Positions 43,642-52,239 of a DNA stretch of 64,000 bases are shown here, one piece after another; position 1 is the first letter of the stretch; every line of letters starts with the position of its first letter. The notes under the pieces are model-generated. The model had not been told where the DNA came from and searched no databases. It saw nothing but the letters and a program-made list of their open reading frames with translations. The position numbers and the translations under genes were made by a program. This DNA is from Wocania ichthyoenteri Th78 (GTDB lineage Bacteria; Bacteroidota; Bacteroidia; Flavobacteriales; Flavobacteriaceae): positions 2,896,100-2,960,099 of the forward strand of contig NZ_KN525716.1 of assembly GCF_000789235.1 (NCBI RefSeq). The letters run 5' to 3'.

Positions 43642-45258
43642 CTATTCTTTAACCGACATGTTTATATATTTTTGATCAAGTGCTTTGGAGTCTTTATACT
43701 TTACTCGTAATGCCTCAAGTTTTATTTTTAACTCTTTAACTATATCGGTATAATCAGGATTGTTGTAAACATTATTCATTTCCTGAGGGTCTTTTAAACG
43801 GTCATAAAGCTCCCATTCATTTATATCATGATAAAAATACACTAATTTATATGCTTTGTTAACTATACCGTAATGCCTTTTAACAGTATGTTCCCCAGGA
43901 TATTCGTAGTAATGATAATAAACGGCATCACGAGTCCATTTTTCGTTTTCACCCTTTAATAACGGAATTATGCTTTCACCTTGCATATCCTTTGGTGCTT
44001 TAATTGAGGCTGCTTCTAAAAAGGTTTGGGCAAAGTCTAAATTTTGCACCATTTCATCGTTAGTTGTTCCAGGTTTTATTTGATTTGGCCAACGAATTAG
44101 TAAAGGTGTTTTAAACGATTCATCATATATAAAACGTTTGTCAAACCAACCATGCTCTCCAAGATAAAAACCTTGATCTGATGTATATACTACTATAGTG
44201 TTTTCGGCTAAACCACTTTTGTCTAAATAATCTAAAACACGTCCAACATTATCATCAACAGATGAAATACAACCTAAATAATCTTGCATATAGCGTTGGT
44301 ATTTCCATTGCATTTTTTCTTTATCATTCAACGTTTTCCAATTATTTTTAAACCATGTGTTAATAGAGTCTATAACTGGATTGTATAATTTTCTTTGTTC
44401 TTCATTAAATCTATCATAGGCATGATTAAATCCATTAATAGATGGTACTTTAGGCTCTACACCACCCATGTCTTCAATAGTTTTAGGGCTTATTTTTGAG
44501 TCATGTCCATACTTCATGTGGGTTAATAAATTCATTTCTGCAGTTTTTGCAGCAGTTCCTCTATTAGAATAGTCATCAAAAAGCGTCTCTGGTTCTGGAA
44601 ATGTTTTTTTAGTAAACTCCTTAAACTTTTCTGGATTTGGCCACCATGGTCTGTGTGGTGCTTTATGCAAATACATCATCATAAAAGACTTTTTCTTATT
44701 TCGTTTTTTATCAAGCCAATTGATTGTGAAGTCTGTAATAATATCGGTTACGTATCCAATTACGGTAGTATCACCTTTTTTAGTTATAAATCTGGGATTT
44801 AAATAATTGCCTTGCCCTGGTAAAATCATAAAATCATCTACTCCTTTTGGATTGTTACCAAAATGTAACTTACCGTACATAGCAGTTTCATAACCTGCTT
44901 TCTGAAAAAGTTGAGGGAACGTAATTTGTGTAGTGTCAAAAGGCATTAAATTATTAATTTTTCCATTTATATGAGTGTGCTTTCCGGTAAGAATCGTAGC
45001 TCTAGAAGGTGCGCAAATAGAGTTTGTAACGCAAGCATTAGTAAACAGCATGCCTTCATTTGCAATTCTATCAATGTTTGGAGTATGTATCAGTTTATCT
45101 GAATACGCGCTAATGGCTTGATACGCATGATCGTCAGACATGATAAAAAGAATGTTTGGTCGCTGTGTAACATCTTTTTTCTTTTCAGAACAAGAGTTTA
45201 ATATTAAAAACCCAGTTAAAAAAAGCATGAACACATGATTGATTTTTGTTAAACTCAT
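43642..45258 (-). CDS. Type I sulfatase, fourth (lipoprotein)
   Basis: A 538-residue lipoprotein (lipobox LNSC, Cys23). Formylglycine signature CAPSRATILTG with Cys82, metal site SDDHAYQAISAY, GKLHFG, and TSDQGFYLGEHGWFDKRF, which together resemble the N-acetylglucosamine-6-sulfatase-like class. It ends 2 bp from the convergent TonB receptor gene and is divergent from tonB. It is 16 kb away from the main sulfatase locus, so it may act on a different glycan. Substrate is inferred from motif resemblance only. Confidence 0.9.
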   Translation of the reverse strand: MSLTKINHVFMLFLTGFLILNSCSEKKKDVTQRPNILFIMSDDHAYQAISAYSDKLIHTPNIDRIANEGMLFTNACVTNSICAPSRATILTGKHTHINGKINNLMPFDTTQITFPQLFQKAGYETAMYGKLHFGNNPKGVDDFMILPGQGNYLNPRFITKKGDTTVIGYVTDIITDFTINWLDKKRNKKKSFMMMYLHKAPHRPWWPNPEKFKEFTKKTFPEPETLFDDYSNRGTAAKTAEMNLLTHMKYGHDSKISPKTIEDMGGVEPKVPSINGFNHAYDRFNEEQRKLYNPVIDSINTWFKNNWKTLNDKEKMQWKYQRYMQDYLGCISSVDDNVGRVLDYLDKSGLAENTIVVYTSDQGFYLGEHGWFDKRFIYDESFKTPLLIRWPNQIKPGTTNDEMVQNLDFAQTFLEAASIKAPKDMQGESIIPLLKGENEKWTRDAVYYHYYEYPGEHTVKRHYGIVNKAYKLVYFYHDINEWELYDRLKDPQEMNNVYNNPDYTDIVKELKIKLEALRVKYKDSKALDQKYINMSVKE

Positions 45259-45370
45259 TTTATAGAAAGTGTTTTGTTTTAAATAAAAAAAAATTGAACA
45301 ACCAAGGTACTAAAATAGTAAGAGTTTTAATTATTCTATTTCATTTAGATTTTTATTTTTTTTCATGCTT

Positions 45371-45410
45371 TAAATACTTGTCTCTCACATGACAAATGTC
45401 ATAGTATTTA
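45371..45410. promoter_or_regulatory. Nested palindrome upstream of tonB (ATGACA-AA-TGTCAT)
   Basis: Inner perfect 6-bp arms ATGACA/TGTCAT at 45389-45402, inside outer arms TAAATACT (45371-45378) and AGTATTTA (45403-45410). It lies 52-83 bp before the tonB ATG. If the weak TAATTTTA box at 45425-45432 is the -7 element, the inner palindrome centres near -42, where CRP/FNR-type activators bind. Resembles the one upstream of hemN. Confidence 0.5.
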
Positions 45411-45453
45411 GGTGTGTTTTATAATAATTTTAATCTCATAAAATGTATGAGTC

Positions 45454-46185
45454 ATGAAACCTAAAAAGAACCCAGAATTAGAGATAGGACGCAACAGTAG
45501 TCTATACTTTGCTATAGGTTTAAATTTAATGTTGTTTTTGTCTTGGCAAGCTTTAGAGTATAAAACTTACGATAAAGACTTTGTAGCTATTGATATATTA
45601 AATGTTGATGAAGAACTAGAGGAAGATATTCCTATTGTAAATATTAATACACCTCCGCCGCCTCCGCCACCACCACCTGTGGTAGTAGAAACAATTACTA
45701 TTGTTGAAGATGTTGAAGATGTTGAAGAAACTATAATTGAAAGTACTGAAGCTAACCAAAACGATGCGGTTGAAGAACGTATTGTAGATGTAAGCGATGT
45801 TGATGTTGAAGAAGTAGATGAAGACGTAGAAGTGCCTTTTGCTGCTATTGAAGATGTACCTGTATTCCCAGGTTGTGAAGGTGAACCTAGAAATAAAATG
45901 AAAGATTGCTTTCAAAAAAAAATACAAGAGCATGTTGTTAAAAATTTTAGATATCCAGAATTAGCTACAGAAATGGGTATTCAAGGTCGTGTTTCTGTAA
46001 TATTTGTTATAGATTCTAAAGGATTTACAACCAAAGTAAGATCAAGAGGGCCAGATAAAATTTTAGAAAAAGAAGCTGAAAGAATTATTAGTTTATTACC
46101 AAAAATGACACCAGGAAAGCAGCGTGGTAGATCTGTGAAAGTAAGTTATGCTGTACCTATATTTTTTAAACTCCAAACGAGTTAA
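45454..46185 (+). CDS. tonB: Energy transducer TonB
   Basis: A 243-residue TonB protein. Inner-membrane anchor at residues 16-34 (SLYFAIGLNLMLFLSWQAL), a proline run of nine residues near 67-75 as part of the periplasmic spanner, an acidic Glu/Asp/Val-rich segment (90-130), and a C-terminal TonB domain at about 155-243, ending VSYAVPIFFKLQ with YPELATEMGIQGRVSVIFVI inside. It couples the proton-motive force to TonB-dependent receptors such as SusC and the receptor at 41486. No exbB/exbD adjacent. Followed by a 13-bp terminator. Confidence 0.92.
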   Translation: MKPKKNPELEIGRNSSLYFAIGLNLMLFLSWQALEYKTYDKDFVAIDILNVDEELEEDIPIVNINTPPPPPPPPPVVVETITIVEDVEDVEETIIESTEANQNDAVEERIVDVSDVDVEEVDEDVEVPFAAIEDVPVFPGCEGEPRNKMKDCFQKKIQEHVVKNFRYPELATEMGIQGRVSVIFVIDSKGFTTKVRSRGPDKILEKEAERIISLLPKMTPGKQRGRSVKVSYAVPIFFKLQTS

Positions 46186-46215
46186 AGGGGTTTGTAAGTG
46201 GTTTTATCAATGTAA

Positions 46216-46245
46216 AAAAGGCAATCTACTTTTAGATTGCCTTTT
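46216..46245 (+). terminator. Intrinsic terminator after tonB
   Basis: A perfect 13-bp stem AAAAGGCAATCTA / TAGATTGCCTTTT, loop CTTT, 30 bp after the tonB stop. The T-run is short. Confidence 0.85.
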
Positions 46246-46341
46246 ATGTCATAAGGTTGTGCTTTTAATTCCAATGTTTTACAGTATCATTCTGAAAAAC
46301 TATCTTTCTAAATTCGCTTGGTTTTTTGCCATTTAAAAGTT

Positions 46342-46665
46342 TTAAACCTCACTTGCATCAATTAATTCCTGAAAATTTTTCTCGCTAGCCTCATATTGAG
46401 CTTTGTTTTTATAGGTTGTTATAAGCATAAATGTATAAGGTGTTTTAACAGTTGGTGTAGTTTCTAGTAGTTGGTAAGATTCAATATAATCCTTTTCAAG
46501 AGCTTTAATGCGTAGCTGTTGCCAATTGTTTTGATAATAAAAAAGAGTTTCGGCTTTGTTTTCGTTTAAAATCTGTACATAATCTATCATAGATATATGT
46601 GTAGATTGCTGACTACTTCCTATACAAAATGAAAGCAATGCTGTAAGGATAATTATCTTTTTCAT
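46342..46665 (-). CDS. Small secreted protein, NIPSNAP-like
   Basis: A 107-residue protein with a signal peptide (residues 1-18, ending FCIGSSQ). The mature part (VQILNENKAETLFYYQNNWQ, then LITTYKNKAQYEASEKNF) resembles the ferredoxin-like dimeric alpha-beta barrel of NIPSNAP/EthD-type proteins, but I cannot assign a family firmly. It lies alone on the minus strand between tonB and the TPR gene. Confidence 0.7.
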   Translation of the reverse strand: MKKIIILTALLSFCIGSSQQSTHISMIDYVQILNENKAETLFYYQNNWQQLRIKALEKDYIESYQLLETTPTVKTPYTFMLITTYKNKAQYEASEKNFQELIDASEV

Positions 46666-46750
46666 CTATTTAAATTTTCTTCAATTTAATAATTTTTGCT
46701 TATCGTTAATTACAGTTTAACATTTCGTCTGTAAAAAATAACAATTCGGT

Positions 46751-46779
46751 AAGATGCTTTTTTTAAAATTAAGCATCTT
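46751..46779. repeat. 9-bp inverted repeat upstream of the TPR gene
   Basis: AAGATGCTT and AAGCATCTT flank an 11-nt loop, 43-71 bp before the ATG at 46822, between two divergent genes. Possible operator or a leader hairpin. Confidence 0.45.
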
Positions 46780-46821
46780 CTAGATATTTGTTGCATCATT
46801 AAACAATAAAAAAACAGACAC

Positions 46822-47445
46822 ATGAAACATTTAATTATTATCGCCACTCTTTTAGTATCAGTATTTATGGCTGCTCAAACTAACTACGAAAAAGGCATGC
46901 AGAAAGCTTTCCAGCTTTGGGGAAGCAATCAAACAACCGAAGCCGTAAATTTATTTGAGCGTATTGCAAAAGCAGAGCCAGACAATTGGTTGCCACTGTA
47001 TTATGCAGCACAAATAAACATTGTGAGTAGTTTTGACGAAAAGGACGAAGAAAAACTTTCGGCACAACTTAAAAAAGCACAAAATTTAATTAATGATGCT
47101 ACGGCAATATCTAAAGATAATCCCGAGATTTTAGTCCTTCAAGCCTTATTGCATACTGCTTGGGTAGCTTACGATGGTGCAACGTATGGTATGACACTTT
47201 CTGGAAAAGTGGTAGAATTATATGTTAAAGCAGCGCAAATTGCACCAGAAAACCCCCGTGTTGTATTTAGTAAAGCAGAGTGGGATATGGGCGGAGCACG
47301 ATATTTTGGACAAGACACTACACCATTTTGTAAAGATGTTGAGCGCTCGTTAGAACTTTTTGCTAACTTTAAGCCAGAAACTCCATTTCACCCTAATTGG
47401 GGGAAAGAACGGGCAGAACAAATATTAAAATCTTGTAAACAGTAA
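46822..47445 (+). CDS. TPR-repeat secreted protein
   Basis: A 207-residue periplasmic protein with a signal peptide (residues 1-19, FMAAQ). It has TPR-like helices (AVNLFERIAKAEPDNWLPLYYAAQ, LYVKAAQIAPENPRVVFSKAEWD). TPR proteins mediate protein contacts; a specific partner is not known. It ends 22 bp before the histidine-kinase gene and is probably co-transcribed. A conserved GGARYFGQDTTPFCKDVE segment suggests a family, not recognised. Confidence 0.82.
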   Translation: MKHLIIIATLLVSVFMAAQTNYEKGMQKAFQLWGSNQTTEAVNLFERIAKAEPDNWLPLYYAAQINIVSSFDEKDEEKLSAQLKKAQNLINDATAISKDNPEILVLQALLHTAWVAYDGATYGMTLSGKVVELYVKAAQIAPENPRVVFSKAEWDMGGARYFGQDTTPFCKDVERSLELFANFKPETPFHPNWGKERAEQILKSCKQ

Positions 47446-47467
47446 AATTAAGAACTAAATAAATACC

Positions 47468-48808
47468 ATGACAAAATCTGTTAAAAATATTATATTCACT
47501 TTCGTTATTGGATGCATAATATTTGTACTAGCTAACCTTATTTCTGATGGATTTGAGTTTGATAGCGTAAGCGATTTTATAATAAATTTTTCATTTTATC
47601 AGCTTTATTCGTTTGTCCTAGGGTATTCCAATATGTATTTTTTCGATTATATGGAACGCCGCCAATGGAAAAAGAATGACACTATAAAGCGTATTGTTTT
47701 TGGTATTGTTGGATCTACTATAATTACCGTAATAGGCTTGTTCCTCTTAAGAGCTTCAACATCGATATTTTATAATGGTAACACTTTCGAAGTTTTTTTA
47801 GCTAACGAAAAGCTTAAGTATTATCAGTTTGGTTTATGGGTTACTTTAACTATTGTAGCTATTTTTCATGTTATTTATTTTTATAATAAGTATCAACAAA
47901 ACAAGATAAAAGAACAAAAAGTAATTGCAGGCACAGCAAGTGCTAAGTTTGATGCTTTAAAAAATCAATTAGATCCACATTTTCTATTCAATAGTTTAAA
48001 TGTATTAACCAGTTTAATTGAAGAAAACCCAGATAATGCTCAAAAATTTACAACATCGCTATCTAAAGTATACCGCTATGTTTTAGAGCAAAAGAATAAG
48101 GAATTGGTAACGGTTGATGAAGAATTACAATTTGCAAAAACCTACATGTCTTTATTAAAAATGAGGTTTGAAGATAGTATAGTTTTTACCATGCCAGAAA
48201 AGGCGTTAAATCCAGAAAGTAAAGTGGTGCCGTTATCTTTACAATTACTTTTAGAAAATGCTGTAAAACATAATATGGTAACGTCAACAAAGCCATTACA
48301 TATAAAAATTTACGAAAATCAAAGTAATTTAGTTGTCGAAAACAATTTACAACCTAAACAAATAGTAAAAAAGAGCAGTGGTGTAGGGTTAAGCAATATT
48401 ATGCAACGTTACGATTTGCTAACCAACAAAAAAATAAATATAAATAAAGAAGCAAATAGGTTTGCAGTAGCTATACCAATGCTTACAAAACAAATATCAG
48501 TCATGAGAACAGAACAAACATCATCAGGGTTAGATGATAGTTATATGCGTGCACTCAACCATGTAGACGAGCTGAAAGGATTTTATTATAGCCTAATATC
48601 GTACAGTTTGGTTATTCCATTTTTAATATTCATCAATTATAAAACCTCTTGGAATTTTCAATGGTTTTGGTTCCCCATGTTTGGTTGGGGTATTGGTTTA
48701 GTTATTCAAGCTTTTAAGGTTTTTGTAAACGATGGTACATTAGGCAGAAATTGGGAAAAGCGAAAAATGGAAGAGTATATGAAAAAGGAAGAAAATAATT
48801 GGGATTAA
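47468..48808 (+). CDS. LytS-type sensor histidine kinase with C-terminal 2TM domain
   Basis: A 446-residue sensor kinase. Four N-terminal membrane helices (residues about 8-140), a short linker, His_kinase domain with phospho-acceptor His171 in LDPHFLFNSLN, and a HATPase with N-box LLLENAVKHN and GVGLSN. The last 90 residues (355-440) are a 2TM domain: HVDELKGFYYSLISYSL, NYKTSWNFQWFWFP, FGWGIG, LGRNWEKRKMEEY. This is the same domain as the two free genes that follow. It phosphorylates the LytTR regulator encoded at 49665. Unusual to find the 2TM domain fused to the kinase. Confidence 0.92.
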   Translation: MTKSVKNIIFTFVIGCIIFVLANLISDGFEFDSVSDFIINFSFYQLYSFVLGYSNMYFFDYMERRQWKKNDTIKRIVFGIVGSTIITVIGLFLLRASTSIFYNGNTFEVFLANEKLKYYQFGLWVTLTIVAIFHVIYFYNKYQQNKIKEQKVIAGTASAKFDALKNQLDPHFLFNSLNVLTSLIEENPDNAQKFTTSLSKVYRYVLEQKNKELVTVDEELQFAKTYMSLLKMRFEDSIVFTMPEKALNPESKVVPLSLQLLLENAVKHNMVTSTKPLHIKIYENQSNLVVENNLQPKQIVKKSSGVGLSNIMQRYDLLTNKKININKEANRFAVAIPMLTKQISVMRTEQTSSGLDDSYMRALNHVDELKGFYYSLISYSLVIPFLIFINYKTSWNFQWFWFPMFGWGIGLVIQAFKVFVNDGTLGRNWEKRKMEEYMKKEENNWD

Positions 48809-48815
48809 AAACTTA

Positions 48816-49124
48816 ATGAGCATGAAAAGATTATCAGATTTTGAAACCGACAAAAAAGCGATAAGAGCCCGTAAGCGTATCCAAGATATAAAAGGGTTTT
48901 ATCAACACCTACTTGCGTATTGTTTATTTACACCATTTACAATTTTTATTAATTATAAAACCTATTGGGACTACAAATGGTTTTGGTTTTCAATTATAGG
49001 TTGGGGTATTGGTTTAGCAATTCATGCGTTTATTGTTTTTGTTCATAAAGGTGTTTTTGGGCGCCAATGGGAAGAACGCAAAATAGAAGAATTGATGCGT
49101 AAAGAAGAAAGTAAGTGGGATTAA
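48816..49124 (+). CDS. 2TM domain-containing protein
   Basis: A 102-residue protein of the 2TM family with two membrane helices. Compared with the kinase's C-terminal domain, it shares FINYKT, WDYKWFWF, GWGIGLAIHAF and EERKIEE, which indicates a recent duplication. It lies 7 bp after the kinase and 10 bp before the next 2TM gene. Function unknown; likely membrane partner of the kinase. Confidence 0.88.
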   Translation: MSMKRLSDFETDKKAIRARKRIQDIKGFYQHLLAYCLFTPFTIFINYKTYWDYKWFWFSIIGWGIGLAIHAFIVFVHKGVFGRQWEERKIEELMRKEESKWD

Positions 49125-49134
49125 TCATAAGATT

Positions 49135-49464
49135 ATGGAAAACTATAAATTAAAAGAACACGAAAATAAACACTATCAAAAAGAGCAAGCCTATGTGCGC
49201 GCCAAAAAACGTGTAAAAGAACTCAAGGGCTTTTATTGGCATGCCTTCTGGTATGCAGTAGTTAATATTTTTATTATAAGTATGGTGGCAGCAAATTCAA
49301 ATAGTGACGATTTTTGGCACTTCGGAACATTTACAACAGCATTCTTCTGGGGTATAGGTTTAGGCTTTCATGCCTTAGGTATATTTGGTAAAAATTTTGT
49401 TTTCTCTAAAAATTGGGAAGAACGTAAAATTCAAGAATATATAGATAAAGATAAAAAACAATGA
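49135..49464 (+). CDS. 2TM domain-containing protein (diverged)
   Basis: A 109-residue second 2TM protein. The N-terminal AYVRAKKRVKELKGFYWHAF and C-terminal NWEERKIQEY blocks match its neighbours, but the loop lacks the INYKT/FWF motif. It lies 10 bp after the previous gene. A repeat element separates it from the LytTR gene, so the regulator may have its own promoter. Confidence 0.87.
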   Translation: MENYKLKEHENKHYQKEQAYVRAKKRVKELKGFYWHAFWYAVVNIFIISMVAANSNSDDFWHFGTFTTAFFWGIGLGFHALGIFGKNFVFSKNWEERKIQEYIDKDKKQ

Positions 49465-49472
49465 AAATAATA

Positions 49473-49547
49473 GGGCGTTCCCTTTCAGGTCGGGCTTTCA
49501 CAAGTCGCTCTCTGCGAGTAGCTCCAACAATTGCTCAATCCCTAACG
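49473..49547. repeat. Dispersed intergenic repeat, GGGCGTT...CCCTAACG type (75 bp)
   Basis: It has the same block order as the element at 2477-2575 (GGGCGTT, CCCT, GGTCGGGCTTTC, ACAAGTC, AATCCCTAACG), but is shorter. It fills the gap between the last 2TM gene and the LytTR regulator, followed by CAGTC-containing short runs (49552-49590). Function unknown. Confidence 0.7.
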
Positions 49548-49664
49548 CAAACCAGTCAGCAATAATCAGTCGCAGCCAACAGTCAACAGTAATAAAACAT
49601 TAGTGAATTCGGGGCAAAACAAATAGATTTCCTTTTTCAAGGAAATGAAAAAAATAATTTATCG

Positions 49665-50420
49665 ATGAACGTAATAATTATAGAAGACGAAAAACCATCA
49701 GCACGACGCTTACAACGTATGCTACAAAAATTAAATTTAGAAGCTGAAACTATGCTACATTCCGTTGAAGAATCTATAGCATGGTTTCAAAATAATAAGC
49801 ATCCAGATTTAATATTTTTAGACATCCAATTAAGCGATGGCTTATCGTTCGAAATATTTGAAACTACAGATATTAAGTCAGCAATAATTTTCACCACAGC
49901 TTACGATGAATATGCATTACAAGCCTTCAAGCTAAACAGTATCGACTATTTACTAAAACCCATTGACGAAGACGATTTAGCAATTGCTGTAAAAAAATAT
50001 CAAGAACGTACACCACAAAAGCAAACAGTAACTTTAGATTTTAACGATATTAAAAAACTACTCATAAACCCGATTGATAGAGAGTACAAAAAACGTTTTT
50101 CGGTAAAAGTTGGGCAACATTTAAAACTTATTAATATAGACGATATTGAGTGTTTTTATAGCGAAAACAAAGGCACATATTTATATACTAACGAAGGACG
50201 AAACTATTTATTAGACACCACTTTAGAGCATTTAGAAAACGAATTAGAACCACAAACTTTTTTTCGCATAAACCGTAAATTCTTTGTAAATATAAATGCC
50301 ATAAAAGATATGGTAAGCTATACCAACTCGCGTTTACAAATTAAATTGAACTCTTATAACGAGCAAGAAGTTATTGTAGCACGCGAGCGTGTTAAAGATT
50401 TTAAAGTGTGGTTGGAATAA
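49665..50420 (+). CDS. LytTR-family response regulator
   Basis: A 251-residue response regulator. Receiver domain with phospho-acceptor Asp53 (LIFLDIQLSDG), acidic pair at 8-9 (IIEDE), TTAYDEYAL and LLKPID; then a LytTR DNA-binding domain from about residue 145 (KVGQHLKLINIDDIECFYSENKGTYLYT, ...FFRINRKFFVN). It binds direct repeats near the promoters of its target genes. Likely partner of the kinase at 47468, 0.86 kb upstream in the same direction. Confidence 0.93.
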   Translation: MNVIIIEDEKPSARRLQRMLQKLNLEAETMLHSVEESIAWFQNNKHPDLIFLDIQLSDGLSFEIFETTDIKSAIIFTTAYDEYALQAFKLNSIDYLLKPIDEDDLAIAVKKYQERTPQKQTVTLDFNDIKKLLINPIDREYKKRFSVKVGQHLKLINIDDIECFYSENKGTYLYTNEGRNYLLDTTLEHLENELEPQTFFRINRKFFVNINAIKDMVSYTNSRLQIKLNSYNEQEVIVARERVKDFKVWLE

Positions 50421-50438
50421 ATTTTTGATGTTCATTTA

Positions 50439-51317
50439 CTACTTTGTTGAAATTTTTATTCTTGCATTTTTTATGTCATGCCAAGTGATTAGTTCTATAT
50501 TACTTTCTTTAAGCTTTAATTTAGCATCCTGACTTGTGAAATAATCAAAATCCATTTGTCTCCATTCCGAGCCAAAATTCGGATGATTTACGGTGATACC
50601 TTTCATTTCATTATCATCAAACGCTGGATGTATTATCAATAAGTTAAGTCCAGTACTTAAATTATGGAAAATACTTTCATAATAATTTTTCAACTTGCCT
50701 TTTTCAAAATCTACAAATTCTCCTAAATGAAGCTTATTAATTACAATATCATTTTTATCTATATTGGTTTCTAAATCTAATCCTATAGTTTCCATCATTT
50801 CTTTATATATCGGAACTGGTAAATTGTATTTTGTACCTAAATCTTTATAAATTTGAAAGAATTCAGACTTCGCAGCAACACTATACATATGGGAGTCAAT
50901 ATGAGAGGGTTTTAACCCGAATTTAAGTGCTTTTTCGATTTGTGCCTGAAGCTCTTTTTTAACATCAATCAAAGATGCGTTTTCTCTAAGTTGCTCTCTT
51001 TTTTTATAGAAATGACCGTTTGAATCCACTAAACTAGGAACTTCAGAAACTGGTAAAACAGGTCCAAACCTATAATTTTCCCATTCGCAAGTTAGAGTCA
51101 AGTGAATTCCGTTATCAAACTGCGGATTATTTTTTGCGAATATTGCTATTTCATAAAACCAAGGGCATGGAACCATTATACTATATGAGTTCACAATCCC
51201 TTTCTCCAACGCCTGAATTGTAGCCATATTTTCAGAATGAGATAGTCCGGCATCATCAGCGTGAATAATTAATAGTTTAGCATCTTCAGAAAAGCCTAAT
51301 ACTTTTGATAAATTCAT
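50439..51317 (-). CDS. ChbG/HpnK-type carbohydrate deacetylase (YdjC family)
   Basis: A 292-residue metal-dependent amidase-fold enzyme. The metal-binding motifs HADDAG (with the family's Asp pair), [10 protein letters not shown] and [10 protein letters not shown] (HxxxH) are visible, and IIHPAFDD is a further family block. It removes acetyl groups from N-acetylated oligosaccharides or hopanoid sugars. The substrate is unknown here. No signal peptide, so cytosolic. It is divergent from hsp20 with a 341-bp gap. Confidence 0.88.
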   Translation of the reverse strand: MNLSKVLGFSEDAKLLIIHADDAGLSHSENMATIQALEKGIVNSYSIMVPCPWFYEIAIFAKNNPQFDNGIHLTLTCEWENYRFGPVLPVSEVPSLVDSNGHFYKKREQLRENASLIDVKKELQAQIEKALKFGLKPSHIDSHMYSVAAKSEFFQIYKDLGTKYNLPVPIYKEMMETIGLDLETNIDKNDIVINKLHLGEFVDFEKGKLKNYYESIFHNLSTGLNLLIIHPAFDDNEMKGITVNHPNFGSEWRQMDFDYFTSQDAKLKLKESNIELITWHDIKNARIKISTK

Positions 51318-51488
51318 TCTTCAGTCAGTTTTGATTTCAGGAATTGTGCATAATGTTTTAAGCATTATGTATTCATTTTTAATGATTTATATACTACGTT
51401 AAACGAAATTATAATTTTTTTCTGACTAAGTCAAGTTTGGTTTCTATTCTGTTTTTAGGATTAAAATGTTTTATTACTCTGTAATTAA

Positions 51489-51523
51489 TACTTAAAAAAT
51501 GTCAATTTGGCATTTTTTAAGTA
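51489..51523. promoter_or_regulatory. 35-bp near-perfect palindrome upstream of the hsp20 sigma-54 promoter
   Basis: The arms are 17 bp, TACTTAAAAAATGTCAA and TTGGCATTTTTTAAGTA, around one central T, with a single mismatch. It centres at 51506, about 97 bp upstream of the start site predicted from the sigma-54-like promoter. This is the usual place of an enhancer for a sigma-54 activator, and it lies in the otherwise empty 341-bp gap. Confidence 0.65.
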
Positions 51524-51576
51524 AAAAAACTGTCAAAAAAAACGAAAATTAATACGAAAGTAATAACTAAAAATTT

Positions 51577-51592
51577 TGGCATTTTGTTTGCT
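51577..51592 (+). promoter_or_regulatory. Sigma-54-type promoter of hsp20
   Basis: TGGCATTTTGTTTGCT: GG at 51578-51579 and GC at 51590-51591 are 10 bp apart, matching the sigma-54 (RpoN) consensus TGGCAC-N5-TTGC. The predicted transcription start is near 51603, giving a leader of about 56 nt. A second, weaker GG-N10-GT match (51509-51522) overlaps the palindrome. Confidence 0.65.
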
Positions 51593-51658
51593 AATACTAA
51601 ATCGAAATCAATCAAGATTTCAAAATTGATTTATTGTTTAATTTAAAATTTTGTAATT

Positions 51659-52135
51659 ATGAGCAATTTAGTTAATGTTCCTAAAAACGGAAGTTTATCT
51701 AACACTAATTCAAATGTAAACTTCCCAAACTGGTCTAATTGGTTAGATGATATTTTTAATAGAGATCTACCAACAGTATTTAATTCAAACTTTAATACAG
51801 GTATTACTTTGCCAAAAGTAAACATTAAGGAAACCGCCGATGCTTTTGTTGTAGAAATGGCAGTTCCAGGTCTTAAAAAGTCTGATTTTAAACTAGACCT
51901 CGACAATCAAGTGTTGTCAATTTCTACCGAAACTAAGGAAGAAAACGAGCACAAAGACGAAAATTATATGCGTAGAGAATTTGGTTACTCGTCGTTTAAA
52001 AGAACTTTTACATTACCAGAAAGTGTAAACGACGAAAAGATTGATGCACGCTATAAAGATGGTGTTTTAAGTATTCTTTTACCTAAAAAAGAAGAGGCAA
52101 AACAGAAACCTGCGCGGACTATTAAAATTTCTTAA
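51659..52135 (+). CDS. Hsp20-family small heat-shock protein
   Basis: A 158-residue small heat-shock protein with an alpha-crystallin domain at about residues 55-150: PKVNIKETADAFVVEMAVPG, then DNQVLSISTE, EFGYSSFKRTFTLPE and DGVLSILLPK. It holds unfolding proteins as an ATP-independent chaperone. A short N-terminal region contains the helix WSNWLDDIF. It has a sigma-54-like promoter in front, and a terminator 42 bp after its stop. That control would be unusual for a heat-shock gene. Confidence 0.95.
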   Translation: MSNLVNVPKNGSLSNTNSNVNFPNWSNWLDDIFNRDLPTVFNSNFNTGITLPKVNIKETADAFVVEMAVPGLKKSDFKLDLDNQVLSISTETKEENEHKDENYMRREFGYSSFKRTFTLPESVNDEKIDARYKDGVLSILLPKKEEAKQKPARTIKIS

Positions 52136-52177
52136 TTGTTTTGATAAGTTTCACTAAGTTTTATGATTGAATTAGGG

Positions 52178-52206
52178 AAGGAGGCTGGTTTTATGCCTCC
52201 TTTTTT
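52178..52206 (+). terminator. Intrinsic terminator after hsp20
   Basis: An 8-bp stem AAGGAGGC / GCCTCCTT, 9-nt loop, then six T. Confidence 0.88.
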
Positions 52207-52239
52207 GTCAATTAATGTTTAATTAAAAAAATTAAGACA

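Noticed and set aside
45616-45933. 105-codon minus-strand frame in tonB
   Set aside because: Made of F/N/Y/R runs from the proline- and Glu-rich repeat DNA of tonB; shadow.
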